Below are positions 51,611 to 61,649 of a stretch of 64,000 bases of DNA, one piece after another. The notes under the pieces are model-generated. The model had not been told where the DNA came from, made no database searches, and was given only the letters and a program-made list of their open reading frames with translations. Positions within the stretch are counted from its first letter, which is position 1, and every line of letters starts with the position of its first letter. Origin of the DNA: Holophagae bacterium (GTDB lineage Bacteria > Acidobacteriota > Holophagae > Acanthopleuribacterales > Acanthopleuribacteraceae); the NCBI GenBank assembly GCA_029263455.1, contig JAJCXM010000001.1, positions 124,001 through 188,000 of the forward strand. Reading direction: 5' to 3'. Made by a program: the position numbers and the translations under genes.

Positions 51611-54274
51611 ATGGTTAGACCTATGAACCTTAAACCAAACATCCAAGAATTACTTAGCAAGGTCCGCGACCTTACCAATGACCAGCAAATCGAGTTCCTG
51701 AATGATCAGGACCCCGAAGTGGCTAACGAACTACGCCAACATTTCAAGACAATCGCGCCAGATCAAACAATCGCAAAACCCGTCGAATTGACAAGTTCAG
51801 AACGGGCACGCACCATCGATGAGCTGCCTCGGCAAATGGGTCCGTTCCGCTTGGAATCGGTCCTTGGCGAGGGCGGCATGGGTCGCGTCTATTTAGCCAG
51901 CCAGGATGAACCCGTGCGCCGTAAAGTCGCCGTCAAAATCTTACGCTATTCGATGGACAGCGAGCTTGCACGCTTTCGTTTTGAAGCGGAACGCCACGCC
52001 ATGGGACGGCTCGATCACCCCAACATCGGTATGCTGCTTGAGGCCGGGACCACCGATCATCAGCAACCCTATTTCGCCATGGAATTCATCGATGGACTGC
52101 CCATCAATCAATATTGCGACGAACACAAGTTAAGCATTGAAGCCCGTGTCCAACTGTTCGTCGATGTTTGTCGTGGCACAGACCACGCCCACAACAAACT
52201 ACTGCTGCATCGTGACCTTAAGCCGACTAACGTGTTAGTGACCGAAATCGACGGGCGAGCCTTCGCCAAGATCATTGATTTCGGCGTTGCCAAAGAACTC
52301 GATAACCAAAAACCTGGCGAGCCTGAAACGCTCAATCAGATGATCGGCACACCCGCCTACATGAGCCCAGAAGCGCTTGGCTTACTCGGAAAGAGGGAAC
52401 CCGATACGCGATCTGATATTTTTTCCTTAGGCGTGATGCTCTACGAGATTTTGACGGGCCGTCGGCCTTGGGGTGAAGACGCCGCAACCATGGCCCAGGT
52501 AATGACCAGTCAAATGGATTCATTGGTGCTGCCACCGAGCCTATTGGTCCGACGACTCGATCAGGACCAACGCGACGAAGTGGCGGGCAGCCGCAAGCTG
52601 GAAGCAAGCGCACTGACCCGTCAACTTAGCGGCGACCTGGATGGCATTGTCATGCACGCCATCGATAAGAATCCCAAGCGACGATATAGTTCAGCAGCCG
52701 AGTTGGCTCAAGACCTAGAGCGCTTTCTTACAAACGAACCGGTCAGTGCCCGTTCTGCCACTTTGAGTTACTTGGCCGGAAAACTATTTCGGCGCTACCG
52801 ATTGGCGTTTATCGCTAGTTTTGTCGCTTTGTTAGCCATCATCACGGGCACAGTTTCCACGACCGTCGGCCTCGTACGGGCGCGCGAAGCCGAGTCCCAA
52901 GCAAGAATTGAAGCGGCATCCGCCAACCGAGCACGAGATGAAACACAAGCAGTAACGGACTTCTTGCTCGGTCTCTTTCGTGATTTTGGTGTTGACGGAG
53001 CGTCTGCTGTCAAGTCGCCCGCCGACCGGACCGCTCGCGAGCTACTTGAAGCAGGAGCAGAACGCATTGAGAACGAGCTTACTGACCAGCCCATCGTAAA
53101 AGCATTGGTCAAAGCCCATATCGGCAACGTATATCGCGATTTGGGACTATATGAATTGGCAGAACAACAATCATCTGAAGCTTTGGAACTCTTGCAAGCT
53201 TCGCCCGGATCCACCATTAAGGACCAAATCGGAACCTTAGTCACGCTTGCCACCATTGCCATTCGAAAAGCTGATCTCGAAGGGGCAGAGAACCACCTTG
53301 ACGCTGCCACAGCCCTGTTACCGCCAGACCAAAAAAAAGAAATCGGTAACGCCTCGATCCTGGACACTTTGGGCCGCGTCAAACGCGATCGCCAACAATA
53401 TCCAGAAGCTGAGGCTGCCGGGATAGAGTCGATCGCACTCTTCCGTCGGGCGGGCGAGTCGGAGCGTCACAACATGGCAAAGGCCATCAATAACTTGGGC
53501 GTCACCTATTTTCGACAAGGCAAATGGAAACAGGCCGAGGCCCAGTTTCGCGAGTGTTATCAGGTAATGAAGGCCATTCGACCGCCAGGGCACACACTCC
53601 GTGCTCACAGCGCTCAAAGTCTGGGCGCAGCAATCGCCAGCCAGGGTAGATTAGAAGAAGCTGCACCGCTTTTTCTGCAGGCACTCGAGGAACAACGCAT
53701 CATCTTCGGCGATGAACATCCCACCGTCGCGGAGACATTGAACAGTTTGGGTGTCATGAACGCCGATATGGGTAAGCCCGAACTTGCTGAGTCATACCAT
53801 CGCAAAGCGCTCAGCATCCGAGAGAAGATGTTAGGCAGTGATCATCCTGCCGCGGCGTGGAGTTTGGATAATCTCTCCAGGGCCGTCAGTGATCAGGGTC
53901 GCATCGAAGAGGCCATCGAAATTCAGCTTCGAGCAGCCAACATCCGCGAATCAAAACTCGGTCCCGACCACGCTCAACTCGCACGCAGCCTGGCTTTTCT
54001 CGGCGAGCTGTACTTGATGAAGAGCGATTCTGCGAAGGCTAGAACGTATTTTGAGCGCGCGCTTGAGATCCGCCGCACATTGTCGGGACCTGATCATTGG
54101 CAAGTAGCCCAGTACGAGCTGCTCTTGGGTAAGAGCGACTGGCTAAAAGGCGATCGCGATCAAGCCAACAAGTTGTTTGAAGATGCGCTACGCATTCTCG
54201 AAGCGGGCGGCGAAGAATCGGCTGACGACTTGAAACAAGCAAAAGAATTGATCGCATCGTTAAGTGAGGAATAG
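51611..54274 (+). CDS. Ser/Thr protein kinase with TPR C-terminus
   Basis: This 887-aa Hanks-type kinase has its kinase domain at about 80-380: GEGGMGRVYLA (P-loop, 86), AVKIL (Lys 109), HRDLKPTNVLV (about 200), DFGVAK (about 222) and GTPAYMSPEA. One transmembrane segment (about 395-420; LAFIASFVALLAIITGTV) places the rest outside the cytoplasm. Some six to eight tetratricopeptide repeats follow (LGNIYRDLGLY-like helices such as NLGVTYFRQGKWKQAEAQFRE). This kinase-TM-TPR layout is common in Acidobacteriota and Planctomycetes. The target is unknown. Confidence 0.9.
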   Translation: MVRPMNLKPNIQELLSKVRDLTNDQQIEFLNDQDPEVANELRQHFKTIAPDQTIAKPVELTSSERARTIDELPRQMGPFRLESVLGEGGMGRVYLASQDEPVRRKVAVKILRYSMDSELARFRFEAERHAMGRLDHPNIGMLLEAGTTDHQQPYFAMEFIDGLPINQYCDEHKLSIEARVQLFVDVCRGTDHAHNKLLLHRDLKPTNVLVTEIDGRAFAKIIDFGVAKELDNQKPGEPETLNQMIGTPAYMSPEALGLLGKREPDTRSDIFSLGVMLYEILTGRRPWGEDAATMAQVMTSQMDSLVLPPSLLVRRLDQDQRDEVAGSRKLEASALTRQLSGDLDGIVMHAIDKNPKRRYSSAAELAQDLERFLTNEPVSARSATLSYLAGKLFRRYRLAFIASFVALLAIITGTVSTTVGLVRAREAESQARIEAASANRARDETQAVTDFLLGLFRDFGVDGASAVKSPADRTARELLEAGAERIENELTDQPIVKALVKAHIGNVYRDLGLYELAEQQSSEALELLQASPGSTIKDQIGTLVTLATIAIRKADLEGAENHLDAATALLPPDQKKEIGNASILDTLGRVKRDRQQYPEAEAAGIESIALFRRAGESERHNMAKAINNLGVTYFRQGKWKQAEAQFRECYQVMKAIRPPGHTLRAHSAQSLGAAIASQGRLEEAAPLFLQALEEQRIIFGDEHPTVAETLNSLGVMNADMGKPELAESYHRKALSIREKMLGSDHPAAAWSLDNLSRAVSDQGRIEEAIEIQLRAANIRESKLGPDHAQLARSLAFLGELYLMKSDSAKARTYFERALEIRRTLSGPDHWQVAQYELLLGKSDWLKGDRDQANKLFEDALRILEAGGEESADDLKQAKELIASLSEE

Positions 54275-54635
54275 GCGATCGTCGTCTTCGATGTTCCGTG
54301 TTCACTTGTGCGTGATTAATTATCCTGATAGATCCACTCAGACAGGCAAGAAATCCGTCCCTAGCCCAGCCCATATACCAAAACCTGTCCCTGCCAATTG
54401 TCACGGAACGAGCTGATGGAGCCCAAGCGGATTGCTTAACGTGGCACTTCCTTAATCCAACCTTAATGGCGCCTGCGCCATTCAAATAAGCCAGCATTCA
54501 GGTTTATTGTCATGTATGAAGACATCAGGGCTAAACGGATAAAACTCTTCCGATGGGATTCGGAATGGGTATGCGTTATGATGGATCCGGGCCACAAAAA
54601 TCCCGGTTGCGACTCTAATCCAACCACGGGAATTC
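54275..54635. other. Intergenic region, no gene identified
   Basis: This 361-bp gap lies between the kinase-TPR gene and the CheB-CheR gene. It contains no start codon with a ribosome site that leads to a sensible frame. A 17-nt match to 60446-60462 is noted elsewhere. It presumably carries the promoter of the downstream signalling genes, but no convincing -35/-10 pair was seen. Confidence 0.4.
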
Positions 54636-57596
54636 ATGATCCGGTCAGGAATGGCGGCTAATATGCCGACAAAAAAGAAAAAGGTGTTGCCTGTCGACGC
54701 TAGCCTTTTGGATATGGCCAAGCCTGAAGAGAATTCAAACGAGGACATCAAATTCCCGATCGTCGGAATCGGCGCCTCGGCCGGCGGCTTGGAAACACTT
54801 AGCGATTTCTTTTCCATCATGCCACCCGACTGCAATTTTGCATTTGTCGTCATTCAGCACCTGAGTCCAAACTACAAGAGTATTATGGCGTCGCTCGTGG
54901 ACAAACACACGCAGATGAACGTGGTGCAAATAGAAGACGGCGTTCAGGTTGAAGCCAATCACGTCTATCTGAATCCGCCCGGCATGAACGTCGCCATGTT
55001 CAATGGCTGCCTACACTTGATGGCACCTGTCAAATCCAAATCAATCAATATGCCCATTGATTTCTTTTTCCGATCTCTGGCCGAAGATCAGCATGAAAAA
55101 GCAATTGGCATCATCCTTTCGGGAACCGCATCTGATGGCGCGCTTGGGATCAGAGCCATCAAAGGCAACAGTGGGATGGTCATGGTGCAGAAACCTGAAA
55201 CCGCCAAATATGACGGCATGCCAAAGAGCGCTATTCAAACAGGTCTTGTTGATTTCATTCTTCCAGTGGAGAAGATGCCGGAAACATTGGCTCGTTATGC
55301 CAAGCATCCAATTATTGAGTCCCTGGATAAATTCCAACTCAACGAGCCCCCAGTCAACAGCCAGATGCAGAAGATTTTTGCTCTAATTCGCAGTAAGACT
55401 GGCCACGACTTTTCCCACTACAAGTCGAGCACCATCGCCCGGCGTATCGAACGCCGACTGGCAATTCAACAGGTAAAAACCCTACCCGATTACATTCTTT
55501 ATCTTCAGAAGAACCCAGCGGAGATCGATGTCCTTTTTAAGAATCTGGTGATCGGAGTTACCAGCTTCTTCAGGGATCCGCAAGCCTTTGACATACTTTC
55601 GCAACAAGTGCTGCCTGCTATGCTGGAGCGTCAGGAACCTAATTCAACAATCCGTTTCTGGGTTGCTGGCTGTTCAACCGGGGAAGAAGCTTATTCACTG
55701 GGCATCTGTTTATGCGAAGCACTTGATAAGACCACTCATCAACTTGACATTCAAATCTTTGCCACAGATATTGACGCAACGGCTCTTGACAGCGCCCGTA
55801 AAGGGGTCTATCCGGACAGCATTGCTGCAGATGTCTCGTCGCAACGACTTAACCGCTTCTTTGATCGAAAAACCGGTTTCTTCAAGATTAATAAGCAGCT
55901 CCGCGACATGGTTGTTTTTTCGCTGCACAATCTCATCAAAGATCCGCCCTTTTCAAGATTGGACTTAGTTAGTTGCAGAAACTTAATGATCTATTTGGAT
56001 AATACGCTTCAAAGAAAGATCCTGCCTCTTTTTCATTACACGTTAAAGCCCAACGGCATCCTATTACTGGGCACATCTGAAAGCATCGGTGATCACACGG
56101 ACGTTTTCAAACCGATCGATGCCAAATGGAAGATTTTTGAGCGTCAAAAAGGACGTACGGACACCATACCCACCCGCTTCTCTGAAATCGATTACCCCGC
56201 CCGACCTAATGGGGAACCTGACGAAAAGGATGATACGTCGCAAGCCAGGACTATCCAGGCAATGGTAGAAAGAGAGATCCTAGATCAATTCACCCCCCCC
56301 GGGGTTGTGGTTGACCATAAATTTAGAATATTTCATTTTTCAGGCAAAACCGACCGCTACCTAACCTTACCTACAGGTAAACCGATCTTTAATATCTTAG
56401 ACATGGCCCGTAAAGATCTAAAGCCTGCCCTCGCAGCGACTCTGTACAAAGCGGCCCGGGAAAACTCGAATGGCTACTGTAAGGACATACGGATCACGGA
56501 TAACGGCGGAACTTCCATCGTCGACTTGTCGGTAAAACAGATTAGCCCCGGTCTAATGCTCGTGGTCTTTGAGGATAAGACACCGAAAGAAAAAGCAGAT
56601 CAAAACAAACCTGCAGCATTGAAAACGCAACGCCCTGAAAGCGATTTGCAAATTCTAGAACACGAACTACAGTCTACTCGTGAATATCTGCAGGCCACCA
56701 TCGAGGAATTGGAAACTTCCAACGAGGAACTCAAATCGACAAATGAAGAGCTGCAATCGGTCAATGAAGAACTTCAGAGCACCAACGAAGAATTAGAGAC
56801 CTCCAAAGAAGAACTGCAATCCACTAACGAGGAACTGGCTACGGTGAATGAGGAACTACAGAGTCGGCTGGATGAATTCACTAAAGCCAATGATGATATG
56901 AACAATCTTCTAGCCTCAACTGAGATCGCATCACTTTTCCTGGACACCGAACTTCGCATTCAGCGATTCACACCATCCGCAGCCAATATTATCAATCTAA
57001 TTCAGACGGATGTTGGCAGGCCGTTAAACGATCTTAAAACTCGCTTCCCAAATGTCGATTTCGTGGATCTGGCCGCGAAGGTCCTCAAAGACCTCAATAC
57101 AGTAGAGGTGGAAATCCTTTCACTGGATGAGATTTGGCATGCCGTCAAGATTGTCCCCTATCGGACGACCAAAAACGTCATTAGCGGTGTAGTGATGACA
57201 TTCATTAATATTCACAAGGTCAAGAAGGCGGACACAATCAGGCGTCTGGCAGCGATTCTTGAAGATGCCAATGATGCGATCACCGTGCTGGATTTGAAGG
57301 GGCAGATTCTTTCCTGGAACAAAGGTGCGCAGCAACTTTACGGCTGGAAGGAATCGGAAGCGCTGCAAATGAAATTTTCGGATTTGGCGCCTAAGGACCG
57401 TTGCGCGGATCTGGAAGAAATCATTCATAAACTGGCTAAAGGTGAAGCTGTAAAGTCGTTTAAGAGCCAGCGCAAAACCAAGGACGGTTCCATGGTCGAC
57501 ATTTGGCTGACAGCCAGCGCATTAACCGATGAAAACGGCCGCTTGGCCGAAATTGCAATTACGGAGCGCAATCTGGCCTGGCTAGCTAAGGAATAG
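54636..57596 (+). CDS. CheB-CheR-PAS fusion signalling protein
   Basis: This 986-aa protein joins a CheB methylesterase domain (about 40-230; VGIGASAGGLETL, GIILSGTASDGALG, PETAKYDGMP) to a CheR methyltransferase (about 250-510; IARRIERRLA, FFRDPQAFD, WVAGCSTGEEAYSLG, CRNLMIYLD). A long coiled coil at about 670-755 is built of near-identical S/T-NEEL-x-S/T heptads. PAS domains follow at about 755-985. The CheR S-adenosylmethionine motif is intact, as is the CheB Ser in GASAGG. There is no receiver domain. Its stop overlaps the start of the next gene by 1 nt. Confidence 0.9.
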   Translation: MIRSGMAANMPTKKKKVLPVDASLLDMAKPEENSNEDIKFPIVGIGASAGGLETLSDFFSIMPPDCNFAFVVIQHLSPNYKSIMASLVDKHTQMNVVQIEDGVQVEANHVYLNPPGMNVAMFNGCLHLMAPVKSKSINMPIDFFFRSLAEDQHEKAIGIILSGTASDGALGIRAIKGNSGMVMVQKPETAKYDGMPKSAIQTGLVDFILPVEKMPETLARYAKHPIIESLDKFQLNEPPVNSQMQKIFALIRSKTGHDFSHYKSSTIARRIERRLAIQQVKTLPDYILYLQKNPAEIDVLFKNLVIGVTSFFRDPQAFDILSQQVLPAMLERQEPNSTIRFWVAGCSTGEEAYSLGICLCEALDKTTHQLDIQIFATDIDATALDSARKGVYPDSIAADVSSQRLNRFFDRKTGFFKINKQLRDMVVFSLHNLIKDPPFSRLDLVSCRNLMIYLDNTLQRKILPLFHYTLKPNGILLLGTSESIGDHTDVFKPIDAKWKIFERQKGRTDTIPTRFSEIDYPARPNGEPDEKDDTSQARTIQAMVEREILDQFTPPGVVVDHKFRIFHFSGKTDRYLTLPTGKPIFNILDMARKDLKPALAATLYKAARENSNGYCKDIRITDNGGTSIVDLSVKQISPGLMLVVFEDKTPKEKADQNKPAALKTQRPESDLQILEHELQSTREYLQATIEELETSNEELKSTNEELQSVNEELQSTNEELETSKEELQSTNEELATVNEELQSRLDEFTKANDDMNNLLASTEIASLFLDTELRIQRFTPSAANIINLIQTDVGRPLNDLKTRFPNVDFVDLAAKVLKDLNTVEVEILSLDEIWHAVKIVPYRTTKNVISGVVMTFINIHKVKKADTIRRLAAILEDANDAITVLDLKGQILSWNKGAQQLYGWKESEALQMKFSDLAPKDRCADLEEIIHKLAKGEAVKSFKSQRKTKDGSMVDIWLTASALTDENGRLAEIAITERNLAWLAKE

Positions 57597-59335
57597 TGGA
57601 GAAGAAATTGGCAAACAAAAAAAGTCCACCGGTTGGCAGAAAACCGAGATTGACCGAAGCAGACATGAAGGAAGCTGCCGATGAGGTTAGAAATGTTTTA
57701 GAACCATCTCCCCAGGACACGCAGGCTTTGATCCATGAGCTTCGTGTGCACCAAGTCGAGCTCAAGACCCAAAACGAAGAGCTGCGCCGCATTCAGAGAG
57801 AACTTGAAGAAGCGCGGGATAGATACACTCATTTATATGATTTCGCTCCGGTTGGTTATTTGACCGTCGGCGAAAAGGGCATTATCGCCGAGGCAAATCT
57901 CACCGCCACCATGTTGCTTGGCTTGGAACGCGCCAATCTTGTGGGCAGCCCATTTAGCCGTTTTGTTCATGATGAGGACCAGGATATCTTCTATTTAAGC
58001 CGCAGGCAGCTTCTAGACACGGAACAGCCTCAGACATGTAGACTGCGCATGAAAAAAAAGAACAATAACGTATTTCTTGCGAGCCTGGAGTCCATTGTCG
58101 TTGAAGGGCGTTCTGCCTTACCAAAACAGATCAGATTAGTGATTAGTGATATCTCCGAACAAAAGAACCTTGAAGACCAGCTTCGGCAAGCCCAAAAACT
58201 GGAAGCCATTGGCACCCTGGCTGGCGGAATCGCTCACGATTTCAATAATATCCTGGCCTCGATGATCGGTTTTGCCGATCTGGCGCTTGATGACGCGCGG
58301 GAAAACATCGATTTGCAAGATAAATTGCACGAAATCCTGGCCGGGGGAAAAAGAGCCAAACTTTTGGTTCAGCAGATATTAACGTTCAGCCATAAGTCTC
58401 CACAGAAACAAGCTCCACTGCGCTTGGATACACTGGTCCAAGAAACGGCTGGGCTGATCAGATCCATCCTGCCAGCCACTATACGGATTGAAGTGGGCGT
58501 CCATGCGGAAATGGACCTGTGGGTCACTGGAAACGAGTCGCAAATTCACCAGGTCCTCATGAATTTGTGCACCAACGCTGCCCAAGCCATTGAGCCAGTA
58601 AGTGGCCAGCTAACCATCACACTCGAAGACTATGTATCGGATCATTCTCATGCAGACCATTACTTGAATCTGCCAGCTGGAAACTACGTCAAACTCAGTG
58701 TCAGCGATACAGGAGCCGGCATGACACCGGCAACCCTCGAACGCATTTTCGAACCCTATTTCTCGACCAAAGATCCAGACAAAGGTAGCGGTATGGGACT
58801 TTCCGTGGTGTCGGGGATAGTAGAAGCCCACAATGGCCACATTTTCGTAGTGTCTCAAGTACAGCAGGGGACCACCTTTTCTGTCTATTGGCCCAGACTC
58901 GAGAATCCTCCACATGTACAGCTCAAACAAACGCCGCTGATGCTGCCAACAGGATGCGAGCGCATCCTTTTTGTCGACGATGAGTTTGCCATCAGAAAAC
59001 TAATGGAAATGGTTCTCGAGAAACTCGGCTATGCGGTATCCAACGCAGCCGACGGCTTGCAAGCGCTGGAACTATTCCGCGCCGCCCCCCTACGCTTCGA
59101 CTTAGTTATATCTGACATGACCATGCCGGACATGACCGGTGACCAATTGGTTGTGGAACTCAAAAAGATAAGGCCAGATCTTCCGGTCATTATTTGCACC
59201 GGCTATGGAAAGTCGATGTCTGAAGAGTTGAGCGAGCAAATCGGCGTCAACGCATTCTTGGGCAAACCAGTTAACAAAGAAGAATTGGCACGAACGATTC
59301 GGAAAGTACTGGACGACGCCAAAGGATCGATTTGA
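57596..59335 (+). CDS. Hybrid PAS-histidine kinase with receiver domain
   Basis: This 579-aa protein starts at a GTG that shares its first base with the upstream TAG. Order: an N-terminal coiled coil (about 35-70; IHELRVHQVELKTQNEELRR), PAS at about 75-190, HisKA with His214 in AGGIAHDFNNILA, HATPase (MNLCTNAAQAIE, GAGMT, GSGMGLSVV) and a C-terminal receiver domain (about 455-575) with Asp507 in LVISDMTMPD. It would autophosphorylate and pass the phosphate to its own receiver. It is translationally coupled to the CheB-CheR fusion and probably acts with it. Confidence 0.92.
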   Translation: MEKKLANKKSPPVGRKPRLTEADMKEAADEVRNVLEPSPQDTQALIHELRVHQVELKTQNEELRRIQRELEEARDRYTHLYDFAPVGYLTVGEKGIIAEANLTATMLLGLERANLVGSPFSRFVHDEDQDIFYLSRRQLLDTEQPQTCRLRMKKKNNNVFLASLESIVVEGRSALPKQIRLVISDISEQKNLEDQLRQAQKLEAIGTLAGGIAHDFNNILASMIGFADLALDDARENIDLQDKLHEILAGGKRAKLLVQQILTFSHKSPQKQAPLRLDTLVQETAGLIRSILPATIRIEVGVHAEMDLWVTGNESQIHQVLMNLCTNAAQAIEPVSGQLTITLEDYVSDHSHADHYLNLPAGNYVKLSVSDTGAGMTPATLERIFEPYFSTKDPDKGSGMGLSVVSGIVEAHNGHIFVVSQVQQGTTFSVYWPRLENPPHVQLKQTPLMLPTGCERILFVDDEFAIRKLMEMVLEKLGYAVSNAADGLQALELFRAAPLRFDLVISDMTMPDMTGDQLVVELKKIRPDLPVIICTGYGKSMSEELSEQIGVNAFLGKPVNKEELARTIRKVLDDAKGSI

Positions 59336-59634
59336 GGATCATGATCGATCCAACGGTCCTGTCACACATGAATCTCGTCTGCTCTGGATGATTGACAATC
59401 AATTCCAACTGACCGCCGATCAGTTTTCAAGATTCGTAAAACCTCAAGAATATCCTCGATATTACGGCCTTCGTTTCTAAAGACATAAAACACTATCGAC
59501 GCCAAAAACTCGTGCTTGAAGACATCGATATAAGCACTAACTGGACCGTGTCACAGTATGACCTAAACCAAAACAGGATCACAACGAACGCTCTTTTCAC
59601 TTTTGATTCGGTTGGTCATCATTCAAAGAACCGG

Positions 59635-60567
59635 TCAATCGCGACCACGAGAACTTGCCCGCAACTGGCTGATATATGGTCCTTGCACGAATCGATAGGG
59701 CTGATTTTGGCCCGACGACTGTAAATCGTCTCGGGCCATTACTCCCCGACAAAATGCTTCAGATCCCAAGACTAAACTGGTCAGCCATTCCGTCCGACGC
59801 AATACCATGTCCGTCATCACGTCGAGATCTAACGCCCTCAACACCTTGAGTAAATCAGAGGAATCAGGCGGTAGTCGTGTTTTGGGGTCACGATCATAAT
59901 CGGCCAGATGATCAACAAACTTTCGAAAGGCTTCTTGGCGTTCGGATTGAGGTTCGACTGACTCAAACCCCTTTATTTCAGCAATGTTCACGCCCGCAGC
60001 CTCTCGACCAAAGCGATGAAATCGACCGCTAGAGCTCCACTTGAATTCCGAAGGGCGTTCACAAAGGCCAGCTATTACGGGTGATGTCTCAACATAAAGC
60101 ATGCATTGCAAAAGGCCGCAGCCGTCGTCAAGTAATATGGAGCTAAATCGATCACCCCACACAGGACCCCTATCATTGGTTCGACGTTTCACGTATCGTG
60201 CAATGGAACTATTGAGATCTTGCATGAATCGCGACAGATCACTCAGCCGCTGAGCCCATTCATCAAACAGCCATTCCCGCCACTTCCTAGGATGCCGCAA
60301 TCGACGTTGGTAAACGTCAAAGCGTGCTTCGACTTCACTCTCGCTGAAGCTCGGCTTATTCACACTAAGTACGATGTGGTAGTGATTGCTCAAGACCGCA
60401 ATAGCGTGGAGGTCGACGGTATAGATCTTGGCTAACGCCAAGATTTCCTGATAGATCCACTCCTTGATGACCTCATCATCAAAGAGCAACACCTGATTCA
60501 CCGTTCGATTCATAACGTAATAGGCTTGTCCATCATCATCCGACTTAAGACGCGAAACCCGAGACAT
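59635..60567 (-). CDS. REP-associated tyrosine transposase (RAYT), Y1 type
   Basis: This 310-aa HUH-endonuclease protein of the IS200/RAYT group has YYVMNRTVNQ near the start, the catalytic HUH motif in VLSNHYHIVLS, the nucleophile Tyr in SIARYVKRRT, and GPVWGDRFSS (family G-x-VW-x-x-R-F). The length is typical of solo RAYTs rather than IS200 (about 150 aa). The start ATG 60567 has GGAG 5 nt upstream. It is a single copy, with no terminal inverted repeats recognised. A structured sequence at 60730-60788 could be its cognate REP. Confidence 0.85.
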   Translation of the reverse strand: MSRVSRLKSDDDGQAYYVMNRTVNQVLLFDDEVIKEWIYQEILALAKIYTVDLHAIAVLSNHYHIVLSVNKPSFSESEVEARFDVYQRRLRHPRKWREWLFDEWAQRLSDLSRFMQDLNSSIARYVKRRTNDRGPVWGDRFSSILLDDGCGLLQCMLYVETSPVIAGLCERPSEFKWSSSGRFHRFGREAAGVNIAEIKGFESVEPQSERQEAFRKFVDHLADYDRDPKTRLPPDSSDLLKVLRALDLDVMTDMVLRRTEWLTSLVLGSEAFCRGVMARDDLQSSGQNQPYRFVQGPYISQLRASSRGRD

Positions 60568-61176
60568 AGGCACTCCAGTGACGGGATTGAAAAGACAAAT
60601 ATGATTTATTATGAAAGAACAATCAAGTGTTTATAACGATTTCCCGCCCACTGTCCCGACAGATTGAGTTTGGCGCAGACACGACACGCCCGTGACTTAA
60701 AGTGCTTATTTTAAACAGTTTACCTTCCTGTTTGCCGAAGGCAAACGGAGTGCGCGAGTCGACAGGAGTACAGCGACTGAGGCTGCGCTTTAGACGAAGT
60801 GCATGCCACAATGAAGGGCCAACACCGGGCATCGAACACAGTGAGGTGCTCGGGCAATTGCGGTCGAAACCCATGCAACACCCTTGCCTTAACCGTCAAC
60901 GCAGCCATTTCAAACTCATGAAGCAGCCTTGGCGTGCATCGCGATCCATGCCAGCTCAACCCATAAATACAGGCATCTCACCCTCGCTTGGGTTTCTCTC
61001 TCCATCACCCCGTTCAATGACTACCGCTTTCAGTGTCCTATCTCACCGTATAACGCAGACAATTAACATGGTTGTATCGCGCTCGTGTCTCTTGCCCCAA
61101 ACGCCATAGCGCGACAGGATATAGCCCCGACCGCCAGGTCGCTGCACAGGCGCTCCTTGACCCATCCCCAACCTCG
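60568..61176. other. Intergenic region upstream of RAYT with hairpins
   Basis: This 609-bp region holds a tight hairpin and a second palindromic block (60730-60788) and no convincing gene. A 135-codon forward frame (60702-61109) has no ribosome site and a composition unlike the neighbours' proteins, so it is treated as spurious. The frequent stem-like sequences are consistent with REP-type DNA near a RAYT. Confidence 0.4.
60730..60788. repeat. Putative REP-like palindromic element
   Basis: GTTTGCC-GAA-GGCAAAC (60730-60746) is a perfect 7-bp hairpin with a 3-nt loop. It is followed by GCGC and AGTCG (60752-60761) pairing with CGACT and GCGC (60774-60788) in a second stem. The block starts 163 bp upstream of a RAYT gene. 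RAYT-linked REPs are paired palindromes of this general kind, but a second copy in the window was not found. Confidence 0.3.
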
Positions 61177-61437
61177 TTAATCAAAGGGAACCAACGGGTT
61201 ATAGTCCATTTTCATATATACATTTCCTTGCATGAGTTCGCGCAACATTTGCTCTAGCCGCCTCTCAACTGTAGCCGGGCGCTTGGCCCTAGTGATCCAA
61301 CTCAGATAATCGTTTTGTTGGTAGGCGGGTCTGGAGCGAAAAGCCAGCATAAGCTTTTGGTCAGTAAGCGCAACTTCAACGAAGGAAGGCATTTCAACCC
61401 TAGGTCTTTTCAAGCGTGAAAAATCTCTATCGGTCAT
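61177..61437 (-). CDS. Short YdeI/OmpD-associated-like protein
   Basis: This 86-aa protein comes from ATG 61437, with AGGA 7 nt upstream. The core AYQQNDYLSWITRAKRPATVERRLEQML matches the C-terminal part of the YdeI/OmpD-associated family (bacteriocin-protection type), where the S-W-I-x-x-AKR-P-x-T motif is conserved. The full family member is about 200 aa, so this is either a small stand-alone C-terminal domain or a remnant. The longer frame to 61467 is possible. A 212-bp gap separates it from the amidohydrolase gene. Confidence 0.6.
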   Translation of the reverse strand: MTDRDFSRLKRPRVEMPSFVEVALTDQKLMLAFRSRPAYQQNDYLSWITRAKRPATVERRLEQMLRELMQGNVYMKMDYNPLVPFD

Positions 61438-61649
61438 GGCTTCGTCCTGAGTCTTTGTTGGTCTCAATTCTATCCTAAGTAAGTACCGCGTTAGTTAGCA
61501 TGCTGACACAGAGCTGTCATTAGAATTGCGGGTCTGCCTCAACAAGTACTAACTACAACATGTTGTGGCGTCCACCTCTGCAGATTTGGTTTAGGTGCAA
61601 GATTGCTTTTGACCTCTCGCACAATTTGACGTCATTATCGAAAATCCAA

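Noticed and set aside
54323-54339. A 17-nt exact match (TCCTGATAGATCCACTC) to 60446-60462 inside the RAYT gene.
   Set aside because: A single 17-nt match is expected with appreciable probability by chance in 64 kb, and the flanks do not extend the similarity.
56690-56870. A tandem DNA repeat in the CheB-CheR gene.
   Set aside because: The repetition follows the S/T-NEEL heptads of a coiled coil that is normal for this protein family, so it is a coding feature and not a separate repeat element.
59370-59555. An open reverse-strand frame of about 60 codons between the hybrid kinase and the RAYT gene.
   Set aside because: It has no suitable start codon or ribosome site and no recognisable motif, though the residue composition looks protein-like; it could be a remnant but the evidence is insufficient.
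60702-61109. A 135-codon forward frame upstream of the RAYT gene.
   Set aside because: There is no ribosome site or family match. It spans hairpins and the composition is low in acidic residues, as expected for a shadow of structured DNA.
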